Shown: piece by piece, positions 22,860 through 31,469 of the stretch
Layout of the letters: each line of letters starts with the position of its first letter
How positions within the stretch are numbered: the stretch's first letter is position 1
NCBI GenBank assembly: GCA_016198905.1
Contig: JACQHR010000010.1
Coordinates: 1-47,355 of the forward strand
Source: Candidatus Omnitrophota bacterium
Lineage (GTDB): Bacteria > Omnitrophota > Gorgyraeia > Aquiviventales > Aquiviventaceae
Reading direction: 5' to 3'
DNA: 47,355 nucleotides
Translations under genes and position numbers: made by a program
The notes under the pieces: model-generated
Databases searched by the model: none
Told to the model about the DNA's origin: nothing
Seen by the model: only the letters and a program-made list of their open reading frames with translations

Positions 22860-23507
22860 TTACGTTACCGACGCGACCGCAAGCCGCTGTTGGCGATAGA
22901 CCTCATTGAGCACATCCTCCGAAGTCTTGAGCCGGGGATTGCGCTCGAGGGCCGCGCGGACCATCTGTTTCGCCTCGGCCTTCTTATATTCCAACTGCAC
23001 CAAGACGGCGACCGCTTCTTCTTCCAGCGCTGAGGCGCCTTCCGCGCGCGCCTCGGTGGAGGCTTCTTTGGTGTGCATCAACGCGTACTTGCCCACCTTG
23101 CCCTGCAGTTTGGCGACGATTTCGCGCGCCCGCTGCTCGCCGATGCCGGGCAGCGATCGCAACACCGAGAGATTGCCATCGTCGATGGCCTGGGCGATCA
23201 CGGGAATCGGCTGTGTCAGCGCCTTCAGCGCCGCGCGCGGCCCGACTCCGGAGACCGAAATGAACCGCGAGAAAAATTCCCGCTCGATGTCGTTCAGGAA
23301 GCCGATCAGCACCGGAATGCCGCGCCCGACCTCGAGCTGCTGATAATGGAACGTCACCAGCTCCACCTCGGCGAAGGGATCCTGCCGCTCCTGGATGACG
23401 CGCAGAATCGAGGGCGGCACGAGCACTTCGTAGGTGATGCCCGCCACTTCAAGGAGCACCTGCATCTCTCCGATCGTGCGCACCGTGCCGCGAATCCGAG
23501 AAATCAT
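22860..23507 (-). CDS. ruvA: Holliday junction branch migration protein RuvA
   Basis: A 215-residue Ruv[32 protein letters not shown] is the OB-fold; [16 protein letters not shown] and [23 protein letters not shown] are the two helix-hairpin-helix motifs; the C-terminal domain that meets RuvB ends near the stop. The frame is open far upstream but the conserved start is at 23507, overlapping ruvC by 4 nt. Confidence 0.97.
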   Translation of the reverse strand: MISRIRGTVRTIGEMQVLLEVAGITYEVLVPPSILRVIQERQDPFAEVELVTFHYQQLEVGRGIPVLIGFLNDIEREFFSRFISVSGVGPRAALKALTQPIPVIAQAIDDGNLSVLRSLPGIGEQRAREIVAKLQGKVGKYALMHTKEASTEARAEGASALEEEAVAVLVQLEYKKAEAKQMVRAALERNPRLKTSEDVLNEVYRQQRLAVASVT

Positions 23508-24010
23508 GACGCGATCCCCATCGATAACCGGCCCTGTTGAGTGCTCAGGTGCGCGTGCACGATGGCCAGCGCCAGCGCATCGGTCGCATCGGCCGACCAC
23601 GAGGGATCGGAGGTCTGCAGCCACTGCGCGACCATGCGGGCGACCTGTTCCTTTGATGCCGCCCCATGTCCCGCGACAGACTTTTTCACTTGCGCCGGCG
23701 GATACTCGGCCATCGGCAGTTCGTGCTCCTGCACCGCCAGACATGCGGCTCCCCGCGCATGTCCCATCAAGGTCGCCGTATTCACGTAGGCGTGATGCGT
23801 AAAAATCTGCTCCAGCACCGCAGTGTCCGGATGAAATCGCGCGATCACGACGCAGAGCTGGTCGTGGATGGTCGCAAGCCGCTCGGGCAGCGGGCGCTGC
23901 CGCATCGGACGAATGTCCCCGGCCGCAATAAACTGCAAACGAGAAGTTCCGGCATCAATAATTCCATAACCCGTTCGATTCAAGCCGGGATCAATACCAA
24001 GGATCACCAT
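23504..24010 (-). CDS. ruvC: Holliday junction resolvase RuvC
   Basis: A 168-residue RuvC. Acidic active-site residues are in ILGIDPGLNRTGYGII, AVLEQIFTHHAYVNTATLMGHARG, and SADATDALALAIVHAH. A TTG at 24025 could also start the frame, but the AGGAG overlapping it would be too close; the ATG at 24010 lies 15 nt after that AGGAG and is preferred. Confidence 0.96.
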   Translation of the reverse strand: MVILGIDPGLNRTGYGIIDAGTSRLQFIAAGDIRPMRQRPLPERLATIHDQLCVVIARFHPDTAVLEQIFTHHAYVNTATLMGHARGAACLAVQEHELPMAEYPPAQVKKSVAGHGAASKEQVARMVAQWLQTSDPSWSADATDALALAIVHAHLSTQQGRLSMGIAS

Positions 24011-24028
24011 GACGCAACGGGACAACTC

Positions 24029-24781
24029 CTATGCGGCCTGCTGCGCCAACAACGCATCCGGGATATCGAAATTCGCGTACACGTGTTGCGTGTCTTCGTC
24101 TTCTTCCAAGGCGTCAAGGAGCGTCAGGAGGGATTTCACTTGCGCAGGGTTCTCCACCTTCACCGTCGTGGAGGGGATCATCGTTAACTCGGCCGACTCC
24201 CACGTGAGCGTCGCACGCTGGAGAGCCTGTTTGACGGCTTCGAAATGCTGCGGATCGGTGTAGACCAACGTTTGATCGCCTTCAGTCTTGAGATCCTCCG
24301 CTCCTGCCTCGAGCACGATGTCCATCAGGCGATCTTCGGCGACACTCTTGCTCGGCAACGTAACCAGCCCTTTCTTGTGAAACAGCCATGAGACGCTGCC
24401 GGCTCCCGCCAGGTTGCCTTCGTGCTTGCTGAAAATGCTGCGCACTTCCGCGCTGGTGCGATTCTTGTTATCGGTCAATCCTTCCCACAAGATCGCCACA
24501 CCGCCCGAACCATAGCCTTCGATGGTCATCTCCTCATAGGAGACGCCCGGCAACTCGCCTGTGCCCCGCTTGATGGCTTTATCGACGCTGTCCTTAGGGA
24601 TGTTGGCGTCGCGGCCTTTCTGGATGGCAAGCCGCAAACGGGGATTGCCCTCAGGATTCGCCCCTCCGAGGCGCGCGGCGGCGGTAATTTCGCGGATGAC
24701 TCTCGAGAAGACTTTGCCGCGCTGGGCATCGATAACCGCCTTCTTATGCTTGATGCCCTTCCATTTGGAATGTCCAGCCAT
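24029..24781 (-). CDS. yebC: YebC/PmpR-family protein
   Basis: A 250-residue protein starting MAGHSKWKGIKHKKAVIDAQRGKVFSR and containing AARLGGANPEGNPRLRLAIQKGRDANIPKDSVDKAIKRGTGE, both diagnostic. The family is described as DNA-binding regulators and, more recently, as ribosome-associated factors helping difficult peptide sequences. It opens the ruv cluster as in many bacteria. Confidence 0.97.
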   Translation of the reverse strand: MAGHSKWKGIKHKKAVIDAQRGKVFSRVIREITAAARLGGANPEGNPRLRLAIQKGRDANIPKDSVDKAIKRGTGELPGVSYEEMTIEGYGSGGVAILWEGLTDNKNRTSAEVRSIFSKHEGNLAGAGSVSWLFHKKGLVTLPSKSVAEDRLMDIVLEAGAEDLKTEGDQTLVYTDPQHFEAVKQALQRATLTWESAELTMIPSTTVKVENPAQVKSLLTLLDALEEDEDTQHVYANFDIPDALLAQQAA

Positions 24782-24905
24782 GGTTCGACTCGTTTCACTC
24801 GCTCACCATGATCCCGCCCGCCCCGGCTCTCATCAACGGCGGGCCGGAGAGGCGACAGCCCAGGGACCATGCTACTTGCGCGTTATCGTCGGAAGGAATG
24901 GGCGT

Positions 24906-24935
24906 AGTATAACACCGGACGGACGAGGGTGTAAA
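24906..24935 (-). promoter_or_regulatory. Promoter of the yebC-ruv-sec cluster
   Basis: On the minus strand TTTACA (24935-24930) and TATACT (24911-24906) are separated by 18 bp, about 125 bp before yebC. Confidence 0.55.
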
Positions 24936-24977
24936 CCCCCACACCAACTTGCTGCAACGGAAGCAGTGGTGTCTGCC

Positions 24978-25373
24978 TTATTCTGCTACCGCCTCGCTTA
25001 AGAGGAACTCGATGGTCTTCTGCAGTTCGGCGAAGTCAAACGGCTTCGTCATATACGCATCCGCGCCGTGGGCGAAGCCGCGCAGCTGATCGACCGGCTG
25101 ATCCAGCCCGGTCAGCATCACGATCGGCATGCGCGAGGCGTGAAACAGCTTGCGCAGCACCGCGCAAACTTCGTAGCCCGTCAGATCCGGCAACCGCACA
25201 TCGAGGATGATCAAATCCGGATGGCCTTCAGCGGCGTACCGCAGCCCCCCGGCTCCGGTCCCTTCGCCGTGCACCGTAAAACCGGTGTGCTCCAAGCGCG
25301 TCGCCAAGAGTGTGCGGAGATTCTCTTCGTCTTCCACGACCAGGATCTGCTTGCGAGTTCCCGAGATCATCAT
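24978..25373 (-). CDS. Single-domain response regulator (receiver)
   Basis: About 131 residues: QILVVEDEENLRTLLATRLE with the acidic pair, LIILDVRLPDLTGYEV with the phospho-acceptor Asp, IVMLTGLD with the switch Thr, and AYMTKPFDFAEL with the Lys. No output domain follows, so it would relay phosphate or act by protein contact. A GGAGG lies before the ATGATG pair (25373/25370), so the longer frame to 25448 is not used. No histidine kinase is in the window. Confidence 0.9.
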   Translation of the reverse strand: MMISGTRKQILVVEDEENLRTLLATRLEHTGFTVHGEGTGAGGLRYAAEGHPDLIILDVRLPDLTGYEVCAVLRKLFHASRMPIVMLTGLDQPVDQLRGFAHGADAYMTKPFDFAELQKTIEFLLSEAVAE

Positions 25374-25409
25374 CCCACCTCCATGGCCGTCGCGTCCCCA
25401 AAAGGACAA

Positions 25410-25440
25410 CGCCCCCAACCGTACGCTGAGGGCGCTCACT
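25410..25440 (-). terminator. Possible terminator after the PIG-L lipoprotein gene
   Basis: On the minus strand a CGCCC/GGGCG stem with a long loop is followed by TTGTCCTTTT. The stem is short and the tail imperfect. Confidence 0.3.
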
Positions 25441-25552
25441 TCAACCATGCCTCACCGGCGAGAAGCCGTCAAGACCCTTTCGATGGTGCCGCGGCGGCGG
25501 TCCAGCCGTTTTCGGCACGCGATCAGTCGGCCATACGCGCCGCCACGCACAC

Positions 25553-26962
25553 CTACGATGAGGGCCGGCGGTCATCGATGAACATGATCCGCCAAGAGGA
25601 CCAGTCGAGCGGCACATTGCCCAGATAGGTCCTGGCGCTCGTGAGGAGGCGCTGCGGCCGTCCCAACAGATCAAGCGGCACGCGAATCGTGATCTGTTTG
25701 GGCTGTCGGCTCACTGTCACGCTGCTCTTCGCCAGTTTGCGGTCTTGATCATACACCCCATAGTCCAACGCCCAGAGCTTCACATGGATTTTCGGCATCT
25801 GCGCAAACAGCCGGTCGGTGCGATAGCCAAAGAGATAGACCGATGATTGGACCGCCTCAACAAGGGGACGGGAGAACGCAATGGAGACGACCACGTTGTC
25901 TGCTTCCAGACGGATGGATCGCGCCTCGAGCCCAACGAACTTCGCGCGCTCTTCATCCGTGAGTTCTTCGGACGGTTCGGCGGCCGGCTGTGTTTCTTCC
26001 GACGACAGAGCCAACGGCGCGGAGGTCTGGCGCAGCGTCACAACAGGAAAATCCCCGAAGAGCTCATTGGGTTTCATGAACGCCGTCAGATATCGCCTGC
26101 TGTAGGCATACTGGGTGCGATGGGCGCGCAGGGCCAGCGCTTTGTGCGCGACCTCCTTGGGACTGAGCCAGTGAATCTGCCACACGCTATCAGCCTGCAG
26201 TGTCGCCGGAGGCTCGAGCACCTGCGTCGGATGGTACCCGCGAGGCCTTGGCCAATGCGCGAAATGGACCAGGTAGGGAAAGAGTTGCGGGGTCATCTCC
26301 TGCTCCATATCCCAGAGGGCCACGCGCGTAAACAGATACAGGGCTCGGTGATCCGGCATATGATCGGCCGGATGCGAGACGAAGATCTTCGTCGGGCGAA
26401 ACTCGCGCAAGATGCTCGTCAAATCCCGCAGCACCTCTTCGCCTTTATAGGCGGCTCCTGGGCGCTGCGCGTTGGCATACGGCACGGCGCGCGCGCGCGT
26501 CAGCATGCTTTGATAGGGCTCCTCCACGCCCCAATGGTCGTTCCAGATGTGGAGCGTGCCAAAGTCCGGATAGCCCAAGAAGGCGAGGTGATCCTTTGGG
26601 ACGCCAAGGAGTGCGGCCGCCGCCAGTGCCTCGTCGTGCCTGACGAGTCCCATCTGCTTGATCGCGCCTGGGAGGATCACCGGATGCCGACGATAGAGGA
26701 GAAACGACCACTGGTTGTTATCGCCGTAGGTGAAGAAGACGATGCGTAAGGGCACGCCCATCGCGACGGCCTTCTGGATGATCCCTCCACAGCCGAGCAC
26801 TTCATCGTCAGGATGCGGAGCTAGAATCAGCAAGCGGTCATCGTGCCGGACGATCACTTCGGCCTTCGAGGATACATCGAAGGTATGGCGCGGCTGGCAG
26901 CCCACGCCCACGCATAGCATCAGGCTGCAGCAGACGAGCACTGGTCCCCGTCGGGCTCGCAT
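25553..26962 (-). CDS. PIG-L/LmbE-family deacetylase lipoprotein with C-terminal beta domain
   Basis: About 469 residues. A lipoprotein signal ends CVGVGCQ. The PIG-L fold follows: RLLILAPHPDDEVLGCGGII carries the zinc-binding AHPDDE motif (here APHPDDE), and VSHPADHMPDHRAL holds the downstream His ligands. Family members remove N-acetyl groups from GlcNAc-type sugars. Residues after about 340 (SIRLEADNVVVSIAFSRPL, TVSRQPKQITIRVPLDLLGRP) look like an extra beta-sandwich, possibly sugar-binding. In-frame starts exist at 27145, 26995 and 26962; I choose 26962 because the lipoprotein signal is compact and it starts 13 nt after the GNAT gene. Confidence 0.83.
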   Translation of the reverse strand: MRARRGPVLVCCSLMLCVGVGCQPRHTFDVSSKAEVIVRHDDRLLILAPHPDDEVLGCGGIIQKAVAMGVPLRIVFFTYGDNNQWSFLLYRRHPVILPGAIKQMGLVRHDEALAAAALLGVPKDHLAFLGYPDFGTLHIWNDHWGVEEPYQSMLTRARAVPYANAQRPGAAYKGEEVLRDLTSILREFRPTKIFVSHPADHMPDHRALYLFTRVALWDMEQEMTPQLFPYLVHFAHWPRPRGYHPTQVLEPPATLQADSVWQIHWLSPKEVAHKALALRAHRTQYAYSRRYLTAFMKPNELFGDFPVVTLRQTSAPLALSSEETQPAAEPSEELTDEERAKFVGLEARSIRLEADNVVVSIAFSRPLVEAVQSSVYLFGYRTDRLFAQMPKIHVKLWALDYGVYDQDRKLAKSSVTVSRQPKQITIRVPLDLLGRPQRLLTSARTYLGNVPLDWSSWRIMFIDDRRPSS

Positions 26963-26975
26963 CAGTGGCCGCGGC

Positions 26976-27680
26976 TCATATAAGAGTCTTCCCATAGATG
27001 ATCGTGTAGTGCAGCTGATAGCTATCGCGCGTCGGCAACACCACCGGATGGCGCGTGAGGGCCGTAAAACCCATGCGCTTAAAAAACCCGCAGGCGCCGA
27101 CGTTGTCCTCCCGCACGCCGGCGTGCACACCCCGCAGACCGGCACCCGCCGCCTGGGCCATGAATCGCTCGACCAACGCGTGTCCGAGGCGTTGACTGCG
27201 AAACCCTTCCTTGATGTTGATGTGCAGATGCGCAGGATACCGCTTCAGATCCACATCTCGACCCAGCCCTCCACGCCACCAGGTATCGACACCCGCGCGC
27301 GCCAGTCGCCAGCTCTGCCGCTGCCAGAGCAGGCCGCGCGCCACCGCCTGCCCCGCTGCAGCCGGAAGAATGTTCCAGGCCATCCGCTGCCGGTATTGGC
27401 CGCTCTTGAGACTGCCGGTTAAATAGCCAACCACGCGATCTTCCGACTCGGCGACCCACAAGGTTTCGGGTTCATAGCGTCGATAGTAGTCGACGAGGAC
27501 ATCGGCGATGAGCTCGCGGTCATCCAGCATGTGGGTCATGGATTGCCCGCGATCCGCCGTCTCAAAGGCGATCTGCCGGATGGCCGCAGCGTCCGAGGGC
27601 CGGTAGAGTCGAATCACGATGCCCTGACGCACAGCGTCAGATGAGAAGCTTGTAGATGGTTGTGGTGTTGGTTCCATCAT
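26976..27680 (-). CDS. GNAT-family N-acetyltransferase
   Basis: About 234 residues. VIRLYRPSDAAAIRQIAFET opens the fold, TLWVAESEDRVVGYLTGSL is the central beta pair, and LHINIKEGFRSQRLGHALVERFMAQA carries the acetyl-CoA loop (R/Q-x-x-G-x-A/G as RSQRLG). NVGACGFFKRMGFTALTR closes the domain. Substrate unknown. It lies between gph and the PIG-L gene, spaced by 44 and 13 nt. Start taken at the paired ATGs near 27680. Confidence 0.83.
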   Translation of the reverse strand: MMEPTPQPSTSFSSDAVRQGIVIRLYRPSDAAAIRQIAFETADRGQSMTHMLDDRELIADVLVDYYRRYEPETLWVAESEDRVVGYLTGSLKSGQYRQRMAWNILPAAAGQAVARGLLWQRQSWRLARAGVDTWWRGGLGRDVDLKRYPAHLHINIKEGFRSQRLGHALVERFMAQAAGAGLRGVHAGVREDNVGACGFFKRMGFTALTRHPVVLPTRDSYQLHYTIIYGKTLI

Positions 27681-27724
27681 GGGTAGTGTAGCATGCGCCG
27701 TATCCCGTCCGTCTCTGCGGCCGC

Positions 27725-28378
27725 TCACCACTGATGATGTCGCGCCGCCTCAAGGAATTCTTGAAAGTCACTGACGAGCAGATCCGGCTGCGCGTGTACC
27801 AATTCTGCTCGATCCGACAACCCGTGCGTGACCGTCACGGTGAAGACGCCTGCCTTGCGCCCGGTTTCAATGTCGATCGGGCTATCCCCGACAAACAGCG
27901 CTTCTGTCGGGTCGATGCGCTCACTCGCCATGAGCGCCAGCAGCGATGTCGGATCCGGCTTTTTCGGGTAGGCCGAATTGCCTCCGATGATGTCGAAAAA
28001 AAAGTCCGCAATTCCAAGCGCGGTCAGAATGTCGCGGGAATACGGATTGGGTTTGTTGGTGATGACTGCCTGCCGCCGGCCTTTGAAATAGGCCAGCACC
28101 GATGGCGCGTGGGGGTAGAGCCGGCTGTGGTCAAGCAGATGCAGCGTGTAGTGCCGACGATAGATCTTGGTGCCCTGTTCGACGAGCTTCGGATCCTCCG
28201 TATGCAGGCAATGCCTGACGAGCTCGTGCAGTCCTTGGCCGATATAGCCGCGGATCTGCCGCGCCGGCAGCAATGGAAGCCCAAGCTCTGCGCGCATGTG
28301 ATTCGCCGACGCTGCAATGTCCTCGAGCGTATCGACGAGCGTGCCATCCAGATCGTAGACGATGAGTTGTTTCATCAA
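27725..28378 (-). CDS. gph: HAD-family phosphatase, phosphoglycolate-phosphatase-like
   Basis: A 217-residue HAD hydrolase. LIVYDLDGTLVDTLEDIAASANHMR is motif I with the nucleophile Asp, VITNKPN motif II, and FVGDSPIDIETGRKAGVFTVTVTHGL motifs III/IV. The helical cap between them is type C1, as in Gph, which clears 2-phosphoglycolate made in DNA repair. Substrate assignment is by similarity only. The start has paired ATGs. Confidence 0.85.
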   Translation of the reverse strand: MMKQLIVYDLDGTLVDTLEDIAASANHMRAELGLPLLPARQIRGYIGQGLHELVRHCLHTEDPKLVEQGTKIYRRHYTLHLLDHSRLYPHAPSVLAYFKGRRQAVITNKPNPYSRDILTALGIADFFFDIIGGNSAYPKKPDPTSLLALMASERIDPTEALFVGDSPIDIETGRKAGVFTVTVTHGLSDRAELVHAQPDLLVSDFQEFLEAARHHQW

Positions 28379-28452
28379 CGACGCCGCCAGTGGAGTCCAC
28401 TGGCGACGCGCACCCCGGTCACTGCTCTCGGAACGTGCGTGGGTCCCGCGCT

Positions 28453-29829
28453 CTACGCCACATAGACCGTCTTGATGTTGACGAACTCTCGAATCCCGAA
28501 ACCGGACAGCTCGCGCCCATAGCCCGAGTCCTTGATGCCGCCAAAGGGCAGCCGCGGATCGGATCGGACCAGCGCATTCACAAAACAGGAGCCGGCCTCG
28601 ACGTGATGGGCCGCGATCTGCTCCCCGCGCTGCCGATCCTTCGTAAACACCGCCGCGCCCAACCCAAACACCGTGTCATTGGCGACACGAATCGCGTCCG
28701 CTTCCTTCGCCACCGGAATGATCGCGGCAACAGGCCCAAAGGTCTCCTCGTGGTACACCGCCATGCCCGGCTTCACGTCGGTGAGCACCGTCGGCGGATA
28801 ATACGCGCTGAGCCCTTCCGGCAGCACACCGCCCAGCAACAGCCGAGCCCCTTGCCGAATACTTTGCGTCACCTGTTCGTGCAGTACCTCGCGCAAATCC
28901 CGTCGAGCCAATGGTCCTACGGTCACCGACTCATCCAGAGGATCGCCCACGCGCTGGCGCTGCATGTACTGCGTCAGGAACATCTCGAACCGCTTGCGCA
29001 CAGACTCCACGACGAGGAAGCGCTTGGCGGCGATGCAGCTTTGCCCGCTGTTCACCAACCGCGAGGCCACACAGGTCGTCGCTGCCGCCTCGAGATCCGC
29101 ATCCTCCAAGATGAGATACGGATCGCTGCCGCCCAGCTCAAGCACGGTTTTCTTCAGCAAGGACCCGGCTTTGGACGCCACCGCGCGACCGGCCGGCGTG
29201 CTGCCGGTCAGCGTCACCGCTTTCACGAAGGGCTGTTCAATGAGCTGTGCCACACGTTCGGACCCGACCAAGACGCTGCGAAACGTGCCGTCGGGGAACC
29301 CAGCGTTGCGAAACACCGACTCGATCGCCAACGAGCATCCGCAGACGTTCGAGGCGTGCTTCAGCACGACGACATTGCCCGCCATCAGCGCAGGGGCGGC
29401 GAAGCGAAACACTTGCCAGAACGGAAAATTCCACGGCATGACCGCGAGGACGACACCCAGCGGCTCAAACGCCACGTAGCTTTTCGCCGCATCGGTCGCG
29501 ATCAATTCGGGCGCTAGATACCGAGCGGCGTGCTCGGCGTAATACTCGCAGCCCAACGCGCACTTCTCGATCTCGGAGCGGCCCTGGGTCAGCGGTTTGC
29601 CCATCTCTTGCGCCATTAAGCGCGCGTAGGTCTCTTGCTGCTTGCGCAAGATGGCAGCCGCCGCTCGCATCTTCGCGGCGCGCACCTCGTACGGGATCTG
29701 CCGCCACGCGAGGAACGCGTGGTGCGCCCGATCGACGATCCGTTGCACCTCCGCCGGAGCGTGCTCAGGATACGACTGCACCATCGCTCCCGTTGCCGGA
29801 TTGATCGATTGCAGGGACATCGGCGTCAA
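28453..29829 (-). CDS. Aldehyde dehydrogenase (succinate-semialdehyde-dehydrogenase-like)
   Basis: A 458-residue NAD(P)-dependent aldehyde dehydrogenase. VLAVMPWNFPFWQV and KHASNVCGCS form the cofactor-binding region, VTLTGSTPAGRAVAS is the Rossmann loop, TVLELGGSDPYLIL carries the general-base Glu, and NSGQSCIAAKRF carries the catalytic Cys. Length and N-terminus (SINPATGAMVQSYPEH) match the GabD/YneI group that oxidises succinate semialdehyde, but the substrate cannot be fixed. The ATG overlaps the stop of the next gene upstream by 4 nt. Confidence 0.9.
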   Translation of the reverse strand: MTPMSLQSINPATGAMVQSYPEHAPAEVQRIVDRAHHAFLAWRQIPYEVRAAKMRAAAAILRKQQETYARLMAQEMGKPLTQGRSEIEKCALGCEYYAEHAARYLAPELIATDAAKSYVAFEPLGVVLAVMPWNFPFWQVFRFAAPALMAGNVVVLKHASNVCGCSLAIESVFRNAGFPDGTFRSVLVGSERVAQLIEQPFVKAVTLTGSTPAGRAVASKAGSLLKKTVLELGGSDPYLILEDADLEAAATTCVASRLVNSGQSCIAAKRFLVVESVRKRFEMFLTQYMQRQRVGDPLDESVTVGPLARRDLREVLHEQVTQSIRQGARLLLGGVLPEGLSAYYPPTVLTDVKPGMAVYHEETFGPVAAIIPVAKEADAIRVANDTVFGLGAAVFTKDRQRGEQIAAHHVEAGSCFVNALVRSDPRLPFGGIKDSGYGRELSGFGIREFVNIKTVYVA

Positions 29830-31469
29830 TCCTCTCGAGCGAGCGGGCCCAGTTTCTGACTCAACGCATCATTGACGCGCTGATCCACCGGCACGTCGAT
29901 GACGCACAACGCATGCGAGGTCACCGCCTCGCGCAGTTGACGCTTCAGATCCGCCAGCGTGCGTGGGCTGTACCCTGTGATCCCAAAGCTTTCCGCATAT
30001 TTCTTAAAGTCCGGATTGGTCAGCCGGGTGCCGGTCTCATGGCCGTGCGACGCGCGCTGTTTCCAGCTGATGAGCCCGTAATCGTTATCGTTGAACACGA
30101 GCACGGTGAAGGCGACCTTCAGCCGCTTGGCGGTCTCCAATTCCTGCGAGTTCATCAGGAACCCTCCATCGCCCATCGCCGCGACCACGCGCCGTTTCGG
30201 ATTCTGCAGCGCCGCCGCGATGCCGCCCGGCAGCGCAATCCCCATGCTGGCCAGGCCGTTGGAGATCAGACACGCGTTGGGTTGATAGACGGGAAAGTTG
30301 CGCGCGATCCACAGCTTATGAGCCCCCACATCGCTGATGAGCAGGTCGTCTTCGCCCATGATGGTGCGCAGGATGTTCAGCACGCCAGGCACCGTGAAGG
30401 GCTCGCCTTCCTTCAATTCATAGCTAGCCAAATCATCCACGATGCGCTGGCGAACCGGCGCATACCACGCCGTGTCAAACGGACGATCGTGTGGATGAAA
30501 GAGCGCGCCCAGCTCTCTGAGGGTGGCGGTAATGTCCGCGACGAGCTCAACGGCCGGCTGGTAATGCGTGTAGACTTCCGCCGGCGTGAAGTCGACGTGG
30601 ATAATTGACTTCTGCGCCTTTGGATTCCACTTGTGCGGCGCGTACTCGGCGATGTCATAGCCGACGGTGATCACGAGATCCGACTGATCCACCGCATCCA
30701 TGACGAAATCCCGCAGGCCCAGCCCGATGGTGTGCAACGAGTACGGACTGTTGTCCGAGATCGCCCCCTGCCCCATGAAGGTGTGCACAACCGGAATGTG
30801 GCAGCGAGCGACCAATTCGCGCAGCTGCATCGACGCCCGTTTGCGGATCGCCCCGTTGCCCGCAATGATGAGCGGCCGCTTGGCCACCTTTAAGAGCGAT
30901 GCGGCCTCCGCCAGCGCCTTACGGTCAGGATCCGGACGGCGCACGCGGATGGCCCGCAGCGGCTTGCCCTTCACGGGCATCTTGGCCACGTCTTCGGGCA
31001 GCTCAAGGTGTGTGGCGCCCGGTTTTTCGCTCTCCGCCGTTTTGAACGCTTTGCGGACACATTCGGCCGCCACGTCGGGATGCGCCATCGACCCGTTCCA
31101 CTTCGTAATCGGACGGAACATCCCGATCACGTCGAGATACTGATGGCTTTCCCGTTGGACTCGACCTGACCCGACCTGTCCCGTGATGGCCACGAGCGGG
31201 CTTTTATCCAGAAACGCATCCGCGACACCCGTGATCAGGTTCGTCGCTCCGGGTCCCAGCGTCGCCAGACACACACCGGCCTTGCCGGTCAACCGGCCCC
31301 ATACGTCGGCCATGAACGCCGCCCCCTGCTCGTGGCGCGTCGGGACGAAGGTGATCGAGGACCGCTCCAACGAAAACAACACATCCTCGTTCTCTTCGCC
31401 CGGAAGCCCGAAGACGTAGCGAACGCCTTCATTCTCAAGACATTTCACGATGAGATCGGCCACGTTCAT
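29826..31469 (-). CDS. Acetolactate-synthase-like thiamine diphosphate enzyme
   Basis: A 547-residue ThDP enzyme. MNVADLIVKCLENEGVRYVFGLPGEEN begins the PYR domain, with the catalytic Glu in TRHEQGAAFMAD. LATLGPGATNLITGVADAFLD and the middle domain follow. The cofactor motif is GDGGFLMNSQELETAKRL-x-NDNDYGLI. It resembles the catabolic or orphan IlvB group; no regulatory ilvN lies nearby, so an anabolic role is not supported. It overlaps the ALDH gene by 4 nt and the upstream membrane-protein gene by 4 nt, implying coordinated translation. The reaction, decarboxylation of pyruvate or another 2-oxoacid, is inferred. Confidence 0.85.
   Translation of the reverse strand: MNVADLIVKCLENEGVRYVFGLPGEENEDVLFSLERSSITFVPTRHEQGAAFMADVWGRLTGKAGVCLATLGPGATNLITGVADAFLDKSPLVAITGQVGSGRVQRESHQYLDVIGMFRPITKWNGSMAHPDVAAECVRKAFKTAESEKPGATHLELPEDVAKMPVKGKPLRAIRVRRPDPDRKALAEAASLLKVAKRPLIIAGNGAIRKRASMQLRELVARCHIPVVHTFMGQGAISDNSPYSLHTIGLGLRDFVMDAVDQSDLVITVGYDIAEYAPHKWNPKAQKSIIHVDFTPAEVYTHYQPAVELVADITATLRELGALFHPHDRPFDTAWYAPVRQRIVDDLASYELKEGEPFTVPGVLNILRTIMGEDDLLISDVGAHKLWIARNFPVYQPNACLISNGLASMGIALPGGIAAALQNPKRRVVAAMGDGGFLMNSQELETAKRLKVAFTVLVFNDNDYGLISWKQRASHGHETGTRLTNPDFKKYAESFGITGYSPRTLADLKRQLREAVTSHALCVIDVPVDQRVNDALSQKLGPLARED

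Noticed and set aside
23508..23744. Upstream extension of the RuvA frame
   Set aside because: It overlaps ruvC, and the conserved MISRIRG start fits the 4-nt overlap.
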